Below are positions 8,802 through 17,426 of a DNA stretch of 64,000 nucleotides, in pieces. Each line of letters opens with the position of its first letter. The stretch's first letter is position 1. Position numbers and translations under genes: made by a program. The stretch is from positions 1-64,000 of the forward strand of contig JBEDUK010000009.1 in NCBI GenBank assembly GCA_040414485.1, in the 5' to 3' direction. The DNA is from JBEDUK01 sp040414485. GTDB lineage: Bacteria; Actinomycetota; UBA4738. A model generated the notes under the pieces. It searched no databases and was not told the DNA's origin. It saw only the letters and a program-made list of their open reading frames with translations.

Positions 8802-8871
8802 GATTCGACCCGCTTCACCTGCGGATTCGTCCAAACGACCGCCCCTTTGAAGGAGCCGTGTAGCAGCCGCC

Positions 8872-9798
8872 GTGGCCGCCGTCCCAACACCCGCCAGCGA
8901 ACTGCCGGAGGTAGCCGTCCACACCTCCGAGCCGCCTCGCCTGCATCCGATCGGCCGGCTGCGCGAGCTGTGGGGCGTGCGCGAGATCCTCGGCAACCTG
9001 GTGCGCAAAGAGGTGAAGGTCAAGTACACCTCCTCCGTCCTCGGGGCGCTGTGGTCCCTGCTGAACCCGATCCTGTACCTGGCGGTGTTCAGCCTGGTCT
9101 TCGCGCTGGTTCTGCCGAACAGGATCCCGCACTTCGCCGTCTATCTGCTGTCGGGCCTGATCGCGTGGAACCTCTTCGCCGCGACGCTCGGCCTCGCGGC
9201 CAGGTCGGTGGTGGACAACGCGAATCTGGTGACGAAGGTCTACTTCCCGAGGGAGATCCTGCCGCTCGCCTCGTTCGGCGCCGCGAGCGTGGACTTCGTC
9301 CTGCAGATGGTGGTGCTGCTCGCCTTCATGGCCGCGATCCGGTACCCGTTCCTGGGCTGGAACCTGCTCCTTCTGCCGCTGTCGATGCTGGCGCTGTTCG
9401 CCTTCACGGTCGCGATGGCGCTGTGGGTCGCCGCGCTCAACGTTCGGTATCGCGACACGCAGCACCTGCTCAACATCGGCTTGACGCTCTGGTTCTGGCT
9501 GACGCCGGTCGTGTACCCGAGTGGGTTCGTCTGGAACAAGCTGCTGGTCGAGCACGATGCGCCCGCGTTGTGGAACCTCTTCCTGGCGAATCCCATGGCG
9601 GTCATCGTCATGGGGTTCCAGCGCGCGCTGTACGTCACGCCGCAGCCGGCCGGTGCGACCACGCCCGTGCTGCCTCCCGTCTCCCTCGCGTGGCTGGCAA
9701 TGGTGGTCGGTGCCGTCGCCGTCGGATCGATCGTGCTGGCGGTGCTCGCCTGGCGGACGTTCTTCCACATGTCGGGCGACTTCGCCGAGGAGCTGTAG
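8872..9798 (+). CDS. Polysaccharide ABC exporter permease (Wzm/TagG type)
   Basis: A 308-residue ABC-2 family permease. After a cytoplasmic N-terminus, the segment LRELWGVREILGNLVRKEVKVKY leads into six membrane spans, the first at about residues 60-80 (SSVLGALWSLLNPILYLAVF) and the last near 285-300. The motif VRYRDTQHLLNIGLTLWFW with TPVVYP is typical of permeases exporting O-antigen, teichoic acid or galactan. It pairs with the ATPase gene 4 nt downstream. GTG at 8872 is the only sensible start; AAGGAG lies 16 nt upstream, slightly far. The substrate would be a lipid-linked glycan assembled in the cytoplasm. Confidence 0.9.
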   Translation: MAAVPTPASELPEVAVHTSEPPRLHPIGRLRELWGVREILGNLVRKEVKVKYTSSVLGALWSLLNPILYLAVFSLVFALVLPNRIPHFAVYLLSGLIAWNLFAATLGLAARSVVDNANLVTKVYFPREILPLASFGAASVDFVLQMVVLLAFMAAIRYPFLGWNLLLLPLSMLALFAFTVAMALWVAALNVRYRDTQHLLNIGLTLWFWLTPVVYPSGFVWNKLLVEHDAPALWNLFLANPMAVIVMGFQRALYVTPQPAGATTPVLPPVSLAWLAMVVGAVAVGSIVLAVLAWRTFFHMSGDFAEEL

Positions 9799-9802
9799 GC
9801 GA

Positions 9803-10996
9803 ATGACGGCGGCCGACGGCATGACCGCCGCCGTGGAGATCCGCGGCGTCGGCAAGCGCTTCAAGCGCTACCGGGAGAAGCCGGCCACGCTGAAGGAGCG
9901 CCTGATCCGGTTCCGCCAGACCTCCGAGGAGTTCTGGGCGCTCCATGACGTCACCATTGACATCGCCCAGGGGTCCACGCTCGGGCTGATCGGGCCCAAC
10001 GGGTCGGGAAAGACCACGCTCCTGAAGCTCATCGCGGGGATCCTTCGGCCCACCGAGGGCACGATCAGCACCCGCGGCCGGATCGCGGCGCTGCTCGCCC
10101 TGGGCGCCGGCTTCCATCCCGAGCTGACCGGCCGCGAGAACGTCTACCTGAACGCCTCCATCCTCGGACTGTCTCGCGCGGAGACCGACCGGCTGTTCGA
10201 CGCGATCGTCGAGTTCGCCGAACTCCAGGAGTTCATCGACACCCAGGTCAAGTTCTACTCGAGCGGCATGTACGTCCGGCTGGGGTTCGCGGTCGCCGTC
10301 CACGTCGACCCGGCGATCCTGCTGGTGGACGAGGTCCTCGCGGTCGGCGACATCGCCTTCCAGCGCAAGTGCCTGGACAAGGTCGAGGCGTTCCAGCGCG
10401 AGGGCCGCACGATCGTGTTCGTCACGCACGCCCCCGACCTGGTCATGCGCATCTGCGACCAGGTGGTGCTTCTGGACCACGGCCGCATCCGCGCGCAGGG
10501 CCCGCCGCAGCAGGTCGTGCGCGACTTCCGGCTGCTCATGACCCGCACGGACCTCGCGTATGGCGCGGAAGAGGGTACGAAGGAGGTCGAGATCGTCTCG
10601 GCGGACGTGTTCGGCTCGAACGGCGAGGCGCGGGAATGGTTCGAACCGGGCGACGGCATGGTGATCCAACTGGACCTGAAGGCGAACACCCCGGTCGAAG
10701 GGCCCGTCGTGTCCTTCGCGATCCACGACGACCAGAACCAGTTCGTGTTCGGCACGAACTCGGACTGGCGGGGCGTGACGTGGCCGCTGTTCGAGGGCAA
10801 GCACCGGGTGCAGTTCGTGCTGGGCGGCCTGCCCATGGTGGATGGGCGCTTCTACGTCACGCTCGGCGTGCACTCGCGCGATGCGCGGACCGTGTACCAC
10901 ACCATGCAGCAGGCGCTCGCCTTCGACGTGGTTCGCGGCCCCGAGAACACCGGCGCGGTCAACATCCCGGTCGAATGCCGCTCGGAGCGGCTGTAG
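9803..10996 (+). CDS. Polysaccharide ABC exporter ATPase with C-terminal Wzt-like domain
   Basis: A 397-residue ATPase. Residues 1-250 form the nucleotide-binding domain with Walker A GPNGSGKT (64-71), a signature region YSSGMYVRLGFAVAVH and Walker B ILLVDEVLAVGD. Residues about 265-397 form a beta-sandwich resembling the Wzt C-terminal carbohydrate-binding domain (VSFAIHDDQNQFVFGTNS), which in O9a and related systems recognises a terminal modification of the glycan before export. The signature SSGM replaces canonical LSGG, as is normal for this subfamily. ATG at 9803 lies 4 nt after the permease stop. The terminal-modification recognition fits the presence of an acetyltransferase nearby, which is inference. 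Confidence 0.92.
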   Translation: MTAADGMTAAVEIRGVGKRFKRYREKPATLKERLIRFRQTSEEFWALHDVTIDIAQGSTLGLIGPNGSGKTTLLKLIAGILRPTEGTISTRGRIAALLALGAGFHPELTGRENVYLNASILGLSRAETDRLFDAIVEFAELQEFIDTQVKFYSSGMYVRLGFAVAVHVDPAILLVDEVLAVGDIAFQRKCLDKVEAFQREGRTIVFVTHAPDLVMRICDQVVLLDHGRIRAQGPPQQVVRDFRLLMTRTDLAYGAEEGTKEVEIVSADVFGSNGEAREWFEPGDGMVIQLDLKANTPVEGPVVSFAIHDDQNQFVFGTNSDWRGVTWPLFEGKHRVQFVLGGLPMVDGRFYVTLGVHSRDARTVYHTMQQALAFDVVRGPENTGAVNIPVECRSERL

Positions 10997-11007
10997 GAGC
11001 GCCCGCC

Positions 11008-12063
11008 GTGCGCGTGCTGGTCGTCTCGTCGTATCCCCCTCGCCATTGCGGTATCGGGTCGTACGCCCGCAACCAGGTCGAACGCCTGCGAGGCGCCGGC
11101 GACGAGGTGACCGTGCTCTCCCCGCCGGACGGGGCCGGCGATGTTCGCGCCGAGTTCATCGGCGGGGCGGCGTTCCGAAGGGCCGCGTCCCTGGGGGTGC
11201 GGTTCGACCGGATTCTCGTGCACTTCCAGCCGGCGCTGTACTTCCCGCCGCGGCGCGCGGTGTCGAAGGTGCTCACCGCGGCGTCGCTCCTGTGGCTGGT
11301 GCTCCGGCGGCGCCCGAGCGTCGAGCTCGTGATGCACGAGGCGGACCGGCCGTCGTCGCTGTGGCGGCCCGACTATGCGCTGCTCCGCCTGGCGTTCGCG
11401 CTGGCTCGCAGGCTCGACTTCCACACCGATGCCGAGCGGCGGGCCTTCGAGAGCGACTACCGGGTTCGGCTCGGCTCCCGCGCCGTTCTGGTGCCGCACC
11501 TCGTTTCCGTCGATCCCTCGGCCCTTGACCAGAGACATGAAGAGGTGCGCGAGCGCCTGGGCATCGGCGAGCGGTCGTTTCCGGTGTTGGTGTGCATAGG
11601 GTTTCTCCAGCCGTCGAAGGGATTCGATCGCGCGCTGGAGGCCTTCGCGCGCGTATTCGGTTCCGATGACGAAGGATCGGGGAATGGGTCCCGCCGAGAC
11701 GGCAGCCTGTACCTTGTCGGCTCGGTCCGCGAGGACACTCCGGAGAACCGCGCGTACGCAGGCGCGCTGCGCGGCCGGGTGGCCGAGGTCCGAGGCGCGC
11801 ACCTGGTCGAACGGTTCGTCACGGAGGAGGAGTTCGACCTCTGGATCGCAGCGGCGGACCGCCTGGTACTGCCGTACCGGCGCTCCTGGTCCTCAGGCGT
11901 GCTGGCGCGGGCGCACGAGTTGGGCGTGCCGGCGATCGTGTGCGACGCGGGCGGCCTGCGTGAGCAGGCGGCAGCGGCGGACGTGATCGCCGAAGGAGAC
12001 GATGGACTGGTGAAGGCGTTCGAGGCGCTCCGCAACGGGTCGCGCGAGGGGTCGCTCCGGTGA
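11008..12063 (+). CDS. Glycosyltransferase (GT4-like)
   Basis: A 351-residue GT-B enzyme. It starts VRVLVVSSYPPRHCGIGSYA, the Gly-rich acceptor-site loop of GT4 enzymes. The donor domain includes LVCIGFLQPSKGFDRALEAF and the segment PYRRSWSSGVLARAHELGVP, with VCDAGGLREQ near the C-terminus. No membrane segment is visible. GTG at 11008 is 11 nt after the ATPase stop with GGAG just upstream. Its stop TGA overlaps the GTG of the next gene (GTGA at 12060), so translation is coupled. Substrates are unknown; the operon implies a role in the exported polysaccharide. Confidence 0.8.
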   Translation: MRVLVVSSYPPRHCGIGSYARNQVERLRGAGDEVTVLSPPDGAGDVRAEFIGGAAFRRAASLGVRFDRILVHFQPALYFPPRRAVSKVLTAASLLWLVLRRRPSVELVMHEADRPSSLWRPDYALLRLAFALARRLDFHTDAERRAFESDYRVRLGSRAVLVPHLVSVDPSALDQRHEEVRERLGIGERSFPVLVCIGFLQPSKGFDRALEAFARVFGSDDEGSGNGSRRDGSLYLVGSVREDTPENRAYAGALRGRVAEVRGAHLVERFVTEEEFDLWIAAADRLVLPYRRSWSSGVLARAHELGVPAIVCDAGGLREQAAAADVIAEGDDGLVKAFEALRNGSREGSLR

Positions 12064-12536
12064 AGGTCAGGCGCGACCAGCGTCCGCAGCGGCTTCCCGA
12101 CTGGGATCCCGAGGAACCTCGGACGATCGAACGGAAAGGCATGCGCATGCTGCTCACATTCATCCTGGTGTCGGTGGTGCTCGCCGCCGTCGCCCAGCTC
12201 ACGCTGAAGCACGGCATGACCGAGGTCACGAATCACGGGGCGGTGCCGCTCGATCTGAAGGACCCCGTCGGCACCTTCAAGCGCATCGCCTCGACGCCGG
12301 CGATCTGGGGGGGTCTGGCGTTGTTCGTGGCCTCCGCGGCTGCGTGGCTGATCGTGCTGTCGAAGGCGTCGCTGTCGTTCGCCTATCCGTTCGTCGCGCT
12401 GACGTACGCCCTGATCCTGGTCTTCGACCGCTTCGTGCTCGGTGAGTCGGTCTCGCCGCTGCGGTGGGCGGGCGTCGCGCTGATCATGGCGGGGATCGTG
12501 CTGGTATCGCGGACCGGGAGCCTGGCCGGGGCATGA
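12060..12536 (+). CDS. Small EamA/SMR-type membrane protein
   Basis: A 158-residue protein with four predicted membrane spans (about residues 30-48, 82-100, 105-125, 132-150) and the drug/metabolite transporter signature LSFAYPFVALTYALILVFDRFVLGE split over two spans. It resembles small multidrug resistance and ArnE-like lipid-sugar flippase subunits. Within a glycan locus, transfer of an undecaprenyl-phosphate sugar across the membrane is more likely than drug efflux, though only context supports this. GTG at 12060 overlaps the upstream stop by GTGA; ATG at 12141 would remove a basic 27-residue leader and is a real alternative. It overlaps the next gene by ATGA. Confidence 0.72.
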   Translation: MKVRRDQRPQRLPDWDPEEPRTIERKGMRMLLTFILVSVVLAAVAQLTLKHGMTEVTNHGAVPLDLKDPVGTFKRIASTPAIWGGLALFVASAAAWLIVLSKASLSFAYPFVALTYALILVFDRFVLGESVSPLRWAGVALIMAGIVLVSRTGSLAGA

Positions 12537-13426
12537 GCTCCGAGCCCGGCCAGACCGACCCCCCCGCCGACTCGGCGCCCGAGGTGTCGGTCGTCGTCGT
12601 GAACTACAACAGCGGGCACTACCTCGAGCGGTGTCTGCGTTCGATCGGGGACGCGGCCGGCGACGCCGTCGTGGAGATCATTGCCGTGGACAACGCTTCG
12701 CGCGACGGCAGCGAGGACCGGGCGCTGGCCGCCGTCCCGGCCACGCGCCTGCTCCGCAACGACCGGAACCTCGGATTCGGCGCGGCTGCGAACGTCGGCA
12801 TGCGTGCGTCGAAGGCGCCGTTCGTGTTCCTGCTGAACCCCGACGCGGTGATCGCCGGCGGGACGCTCGGTGGGTTCCTGAAGGTCGCGCAGGCGCACCC
12901 TCGCGCGGGCGTGATCGGATGCCTCACGCGGAATCCGGACGGTTCGATCTATCCGTCGGCGAGGCGGATCCCCGGGCCCGCCGTGTCGCTCGGCCACATG
13001 TTCGTCGGGCCGTTCGCGCCGGACAACCGCTGGTCGCGCGCGTACACCATGTCGGACTGGGACCGGCTCTCCGAGCGCCAGGTGGAATGGGCGAGCGGTT
13101 CGTCCATGCTGCTGCGCATGGAAGCGTTGGACCGCGTCGGGCTGTTCGACGAGGACTACTTCATGTACGTCGAGGACGTCGATCTCTGCACGAGGATGCG
13201 AAACGCCGGCTGGGAGGTCTGGTATTCGCCCGAACTGGAGGTCGAGCACGTCGTCGGCACGGCCACGCGCGGTTCCAAGCGCATGACGCTGGAGCACTCG
13301 AAGAGCATCTACCGCTACTACGCAAAGCACCGCTCGCCCGGCTGGCGCGCGGTCACGCGGCCGGCGGTCTGGGCGGGCGTTCGGGCGCGCGCCGCGCTCG
13401 TGTCGTGGAAGCGCGGCGACCGGTGA
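12533..13426 (+). CDS. Family 2 glycosyltransferase (rhamnosyltransferase-like)
   Basis: A 297-residue GT-A enzyme. Key motifs are VSVVVVNYNSGHYLERCL, VDNASRDGS, a DXD-like NPDAVI, and WASGSSMLLRMEALDRVGLF followed by DEDYFMYVEDVDLC, the acidic catalytic region of GT2 enzymes. This combination is typical of dTDP-rhamnosyl- or related transferases in actinobacterial cell-wall loci. No membrane span is present. Its ATG overlaps the previous stop (ATGA), and its own TGA overlaps the next GTG, placing it firmly in the operon. The sugar donor is inferred only by family resemblance. Confidence 0.85.
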   Translation: MSSEPGQTDPPADSAPEVSVVVVNYNSGHYLERCLRSIGDAAGDAVVEIIAVDNASRDGSEDRALAAVPATRLLRNDRNLGFGAAANVGMRASKAPFVFLLNPDAVIAGGTLGGFLKVAQAHPRAGVIGCLTRNPDGSIYPSARRIPGPAVSLGHMFVGPFAPDNRWSRAYTMSDWDRLSERQVEWASGSSMLLRMEALDRVGLFDEDYFMYVEDVDLCTRMRNAGWEVWYSPELEVEHVVGTATRGSKRMTLEHSKSIYRYYAKHRSPGWRAVTRPAVWAGVRARAALVSWKRGDR

Positions 13427-14442
13427 AGGCGGTCGTGCTCGTCGGCGGCGAGGGCACGCGCCTCCGTCCGTTGACCGAGACGATCCCGAAGCCGCTCGTG
13501 CCCCTCGTGGACAAGGCGTTCCTGCATCACGTGCTGGACCATCTGGCCGCGCACGGCGTGCACGAGGTGGTGCTCTCGTCGGCGTACCTCGAGGAGGTCT
13601 TCCGCGCGTTCATCGAGGAGCGCCGCGGGGACCCGGCGATCACGTGGATCACCGAGGCCACGCCACTCGGCACCGGGGGTGCGGTCGCGAACGCGGTCCG
13701 CGCAACTGCCATCGAAGAGACGTTCCTGGTGCTGAACGGAGACATCCTCACGGACCTGGACCTGACGGCGCTCGTCGCGTTCCACCGCTCGCGCGGCGCG
13801 GCGACGACGATCACGCTGACCGAAGTGAGCGACGCGCGACCATTCGGGTTGGTAAGTATGACTGACGATTCACGCGTGCTCGAGTTCCGCGAGAAGCCGC
13901 TCGAGCCGGTCGCCGGCGTGGTCAACGCCGGCACCTACGTGCTTGAGCCGTCGGCGCTGGAGGGGGTCGCAGCCGACCGCGCGGTGTCGATCGAACGCGA
14001 GGTGTTCCCCGGGTTGATCGACACCGGGGCGCCGGTGTTCGGGTTCGTCTCCGACGCGTACTGGATCGACCTGGGGACGCCGGTGAAGTACCTGCAGGCG
14101 ACGTTCGACGCCCTGGAGGGAAGGGTGCGAGGGCTGTCGTACGCGGCGCCGTACATGGCCGCGGGGGCGAGGGTCGCGCCGGGAGCGCGGCTGGGCCGGT
14201 TCGTCTCGGTGTGCGCGGGGGCCGCCGTTGAGGACGGAGCCGTCGTGGAGGACTCCGTCCTCCTGCCCGGTGCCGTGGTGGAAGCCGGTGCCGAGGTGGA
14301 CGGCTGCATCGTCGGTCCACGTGCGCGGATCGGCCGCGGCGCGTGGGTCAGGGGCGCGGTGCTCGCGGAGGGATCGACCGTTCCCGCCGAGACGGAGAGC
14401 GACGGCGCGAGGGTCGGCGCCGGGATGGTCCTCGAGGCGTAA
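13423..14442 (+). CDS. Sugar-phosphate nucleotidyltransferase (mannose-1-phosphate guanylyltransferase-like)
   Basis: A 339-residue enzyme making an NDP-sugar donor. The N-terminus VKAVVLVGGEGTRLRPLT with PKPLVPLVDK is the nucleotide-binding signature, and LVLNGDILTDLDL holds the metal-binding Asp. The C-terminal third (about 240-339) is a left-handed beta-helix with repeated ARVAPGA-like hexapeptides, as in ManC/GMPP-type enzymes. GDP-mannose synthesis is the best guess, and ManB and a mannose-phosphate isomerase are encoded 18 kb away; glucose-1-phosphate thymidylyltransferase is an alternative. GTG at 13423 overlaps the upstream stop (GTGA). It ends 6 nt before the convergent membrane-protein gene with no visible terminator. 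Confidence 0.82.
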   Translation: MKAVVLVGGEGTRLRPLTETIPKPLVPLVDKAFLHHVLDHLAAHGVHEVVLSSAYLEEVFRAFIEERRGDPAITWITEATPLGTGGAVANAVRATAIEETFLVLNGDILTDLDLTALVAFHRSRGAATTITLTEVSDARPFGLVSMTDDSRVLEFREKPLEPVAGVVNAGTYVLEPSALEGVAADRAVSIEREVFPGLIDTGAPVFGFVSDAYWIDLGTPVKYLQATFDALEGRVRGLSYAAPYMAAGARVAPGARLGRFVSVCAGAAVEDGAVVEDSVLLPGAVVEAGAEVDGCIVGPRARIGRGAWVRGAVLAEGSTVPAETESDGARVGAGMVLEA

Positions 14443-14448
14443 CCCGGT

Positions 14449-16548
14449 TCATTCGCCTGCCGGGGCGTCCGCGACGAAAGCGTCGTCGGCTCGGTCTTCC
14501 TGACGGCGCCGGCGATGACGGCGACGTGTCGCGAGGAAGGCCACCCACCCCGCCAGCGCCATCACGACGATCACGACGGCCCCGCCGGCCCCCGACATCC
14601 GCAAGCCGAGCCGATCGCCCACGACCCCTCCGAGGACGATGGCGGCGATGCCGAATCCGGGCGCGAGCGCGGCGCGAACCGCGGGTTCGGCCCGCACCGC
14701 CGACGCCGCCCAGCCGCCTCCGGTCACCGCGAGGACCGCGAGGAACACGGCCCCCGCCGCGAAGAGCGCCATCGCGCCAAGGGGTCGCGGAACGGCCTGC
14801 AGCGCCGGAAACGGTCCCGGCGGTCTCGGTCCCTGGACGACGGCGAGGTTCGGGGCGACCGACCATTCCGGGTGGGCGGTCACCTCGGTGCCGAAGCCGC
14901 GCACGAACGCCCGCATCATCAGAGCGATCGGATGCTCGTTCAGGATCGCCCGCACGGACGGCCAGTGCTGGAGGGAGGCGAAATTGAAGGCTGGATCCGG
15001 TCCGAGCGTCGGCCTGCCGGCCAGGAAGTCCTCGGGCCGGCCCAGGTATTCGTATGTCCGCGTGATGTCCTCCGGAGCGAGGCCGGTCCGGATGACGTGG
15101 AACGCCTCGGAGGTGGACGCGGTCGCCGAGGCGCCCCCCAGGTCCACGATGAACACCACGGGCGTCGATCCGCCCACCCGCTGCAGATAGCCTCCCGCGA
15201 CGCTCGCCTGCGCGAACTGTTTCGGCGGGATCCAGGAGACGGCGCCGGACCACGCCCGGTAGGCGATGACCGTCGTGCCGGCGAGTGCCAAGGCGATCAC
15301 CCCGGCGGCCAGCGCAGCCCGCGCGCGAAGCGTGGTGCGGAGCAGGAGCAGGGCGACGGCGACCAGGCCGGTCGCCACCAGAAGGGGGATCCCCAGGTCG
15401 AAGGCCAGCAAGCGATGTGCGGGGATCGAGCGGCCGAGCGCCAGCAACGCCACCGCTGCCGCCCCGGTGAGCGCCCAGATGAGCATGAGCCAGGCGCCGA
15501 GGCCGGCCGGCCTCGGCGCGTCCGAGCGGGCGGTCGGTGCGGAAGAAGTGCGGTCGGCGGTGCCCGATCCGGCCTGGCCGGCTGGGGCGAGGACGCGCAG
15601 GCGAAGGCGAAGTGCGGCCCATGCGGCGCCGACCGCGGCGAGCGGACCGATCACGGCGAAGCCGTACTTCGGCGCGTCGGCGGCGAGCTTCGCCTGGAAC
15701 GCCGCCCGCGGAAGGCGGGGCGGACTCGGCTCGCTGCCCACAAGGGTGAGAAGGGCGGCGCCGCCGAGGACGGCGGCGCCGCCCACCATGGCCGCCAGTC
15801 GGCCGCTCGGCGTGCCGAGCGGCCGACCTCCTGCCCGCCAAGCCCTGATCGACGACGGCAGCGCGGCCAGCGCCACCGCCAGCAGGATGCCTCCCACGAC
15901 CACGACGAAGATCCAGTGCGTGAGGACGCCGGCGACGAGCAGCAGCGTGGCCCCGATCGCCGGCGTACGGGCCACCCACACCGGGCTGTGCCCGGCGTTC
16001 GCCGCACACAGCGCTGCGGCCAGTGCGGCCATGACGATGCCCGTCACGACCAGGTTGTCGAGATACCCGGGCGCCGCCATCCGCGAGACGTTCGCCGACG
16101 CCCCGACCGCCAACACGAACACCGCCGCGGCCCATCGCGGCAGAGCGAGCGCCGTACGGGCGAACGCGGCGGCTCCGAGCCCGATGGTTGCGGCCAGCAC
16201 CGCCGGCAGCACCATGACCAGCCGCGTCGTGCTGATACCGAGCATCGAGCTCACGGCGCCCACGAGGAGCGGAAAACCGACACGGTCCGGATTCGAGCGG
16301 AACGGCTCCGGCGCGGCGCCGGCGAGCGACGAGATTCCGCTGGTGCCGGCCAGGGCGGTCCGCCACAGGTATTTCGGCGTGTCGTATCCGACCGGGAACT
16401 GCAGGTGCCGCGACCAGAAGATCGAGAGGTAGACGGCGGCCACGGCGAGCACCGCGACCGCCAGCATGCCGAGCTCGACGGCGGTGGAATCCAGTGCGGA
16501 GCGATCGCGGATCCGCCCCGAACCGGCCACGGCGCGAGTGTATGGCAC
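14449..16548 (-). CDS. Large polytopic membrane protein, possible GT-C glycosyltransferase
   Basis: A 699-residue protein with about a dozen membrane spans, starting at residues 20-40 (MLAVAVLAVAAVYLSIFW). After the first span an outside loop carries YDTPKYLW, and there is a soluble loop of about 170 residues between the later spans. The arrangement resembles GT-C lipid-sugar-dependent transferases or other actinobacterial envelope proteins, but I see no decisive catalytic motif. GTG at 16548 is chosen because it follows CGGAACGG; GTG at 16530 is the alternative. It lies downstream of the DUF3105 gene on the minus strand with a 32-nt gap. The C-terminus ends in a charged Arg-rich tail. Confidence 0.6.
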   Translation of the reverse strand: MPYTRAVAGSGRIRDRSALDSTAVELGMLAVAVLAVAAVYLSIFWSRHLQFPVGYDTPKYLWRTALAGTSGISSLAGAAPEPFRSNPDRVGFPLLVGAVSSMLGISTTRLVMVLPAVLAATIGLGAAAFARTALALPRWAAAVFVLAVGASANVSRMAAPGYLDNLVVTGIVMAALAAALCAANAGHSPVWVARTPAIGATLLLVAGVLTHWIFVVVVGGILLAVALAALPSSIRAWRAGGRPLGTPSGRLAAMVGGAAVLGGAALLTLVGSEPSPPRLPRAAFQAKLAADAPKYGFAVIGPLAAVGAAWAALRLRLRVLAPAGQAGSGTADRTSSAPTARSDAPRPAGLGAWLMLIWALTGAAAVALLALGRSIPAHRLLAFDLGIPLLVATGLVAVALLLLRTTLRARAALAAGVIALALAGTTVIAYRAWSGAVSWIPPKQFAQASVAGGYLQRVGGSTPVVFIVDLGGASATASTSEAFHVIRTGLAPEDITRTYEYLGRPEDFLAGRPTLGPDPAFNFASLQHWPSVRAILNEHPIALMMRAFVRGFGTEVTAHPEWSVAPNLAVVQGPRPPGPFPALQAVPRPLGAMALFAAGAVFLAVLAVTGGGWAASAVRAEPAVRAALAPGFGIAAIVLGGVVGDRLGLRMSGAGGAVVIVVMALAGWVAFLATRRRHRRRRQEDRADDAFVADAPAGE

Positions 16549-16580
16549 GAACCGTTCCGGCTCGCGCCCATGGAGCCCGT

Positions 16581-17423
16581 TCAGATCGGGAAGCCGGCCT
16601 CCGGCGCTTCGCCCTGGTAGCCGCGCGGATGGAGCCGGAACGGCAGGAATTCGGTCGGCCCGGCGTACTTCCCGATGAACGCCGCGGCAACGGGCAGGCT
16701 GGGGACGCGACAGGTCTGCAGCTTGTGCCAGGCCACCACCGCCATGCCCACGCCGTTCGGCAGCGATCCTGCGGGCCCCTGGCTGGGGTAGGAGTAGGGC
16801 GCGACGATGACGTGGTCGCGGTTCTCCGGCTTCGCGAAGAAGGCCGCCAGCTGCCTTGCCGCGGCGGCCTGTGACGGCGCGTACCAGACGATCACGCCGC
16901 CGTGCTCCAGCGAGTGGATGGCGCCCGCAACCGGCGGCGGCGACGCGTACGCGCCGGCATCGAGCGGCGTGGGCGCGTGAGGTCCGGACGCGGGCGGCGT
17001 GGACGGATAGGACGAAAGCGGCGGGAGCGCCGGCACCTGGCCGCCGATGTGGGCGCGGTCGAGGTCCTGGGGGTAGGGCGGAATCTCGCGAATGCCGCTG
17101 CACCCCGCCGCTGCCGCCGCGGTGGCCGCCTTCGCGGCTTCGGCGATCGCCTCCGAGCTCTGCGACCTGGGCTTCGTTCCCACGTACCACCCGGCGCCGA
17201 GCACCACCGCCAGCACCGCGAACGCCACACCTGCCCGGATCGTTCGGTGCCGGATCTCCTCCCGGGAGCGCGACGTCCCGGTCGGCCGAGCGGCCGCGGC
17301 CGGTGCCGACCCGGCGGCGCGACCCGCCGATCCTCCTGGTCTGCCCTTGGGGCCGGCACGAGGCGCTCGCTGCGACGGGCGCCGCCCCGGCTGCGGTCGC
17401 GCCCCCCGCTTCGTCCCGGCCAC
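16581..17423 (-). CDS. DUF3105 membrane-anchored protein
   Basis: A 280-residue protein with a basic, Pro/Arg-rich cytoplasmic N-terminus (1-60), one membrane span at about 62-82 (VAFAVLAVVLGAGWYVG) and an extracytoplasmic DUF3105 domain. The domain is recognisable by HSLEHGGVIVWYAPS and by HVIVAPYS and VVAWHKLQTC. DUF3105 proteins are common in actinobacteria; their function is not established. His and Cys residues in these motifs suggest metal binding, which is inference. GTG at 17423 lies 3 nt after the GT2 stop, so the two are cotranscribed. A DsbD-like or cupredoxin alternative is not supported. Confidence 0.8.
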   Translation of the reverse strand: MAGTKRGARPQPGRRPSQRAPRAGPKGRPGGSAGRAAGSAPAAAARPTGTSRSREEIRHRTIRAGVAFAVLAVVLGAGWYVGTKPRSQSSEAIAEAAKAATAAAAAGCSGIREIPPYPQDLDRAHIGGQVPALPPLSSYPSTPPASGPHAPTPLDAGAYASPPPVAGAIHSLEHGGVIVWYAPSQAAAARQLAAFFAKPENRDHVIVAPYSYPSQGPAGSLPNGVGMAVVAWHKLQTCRVPSLPVAAAFIGKYAGPTEFLPFRLHPRGYQGEAPEAGFPI

Positions 17424-17426
17424 GGT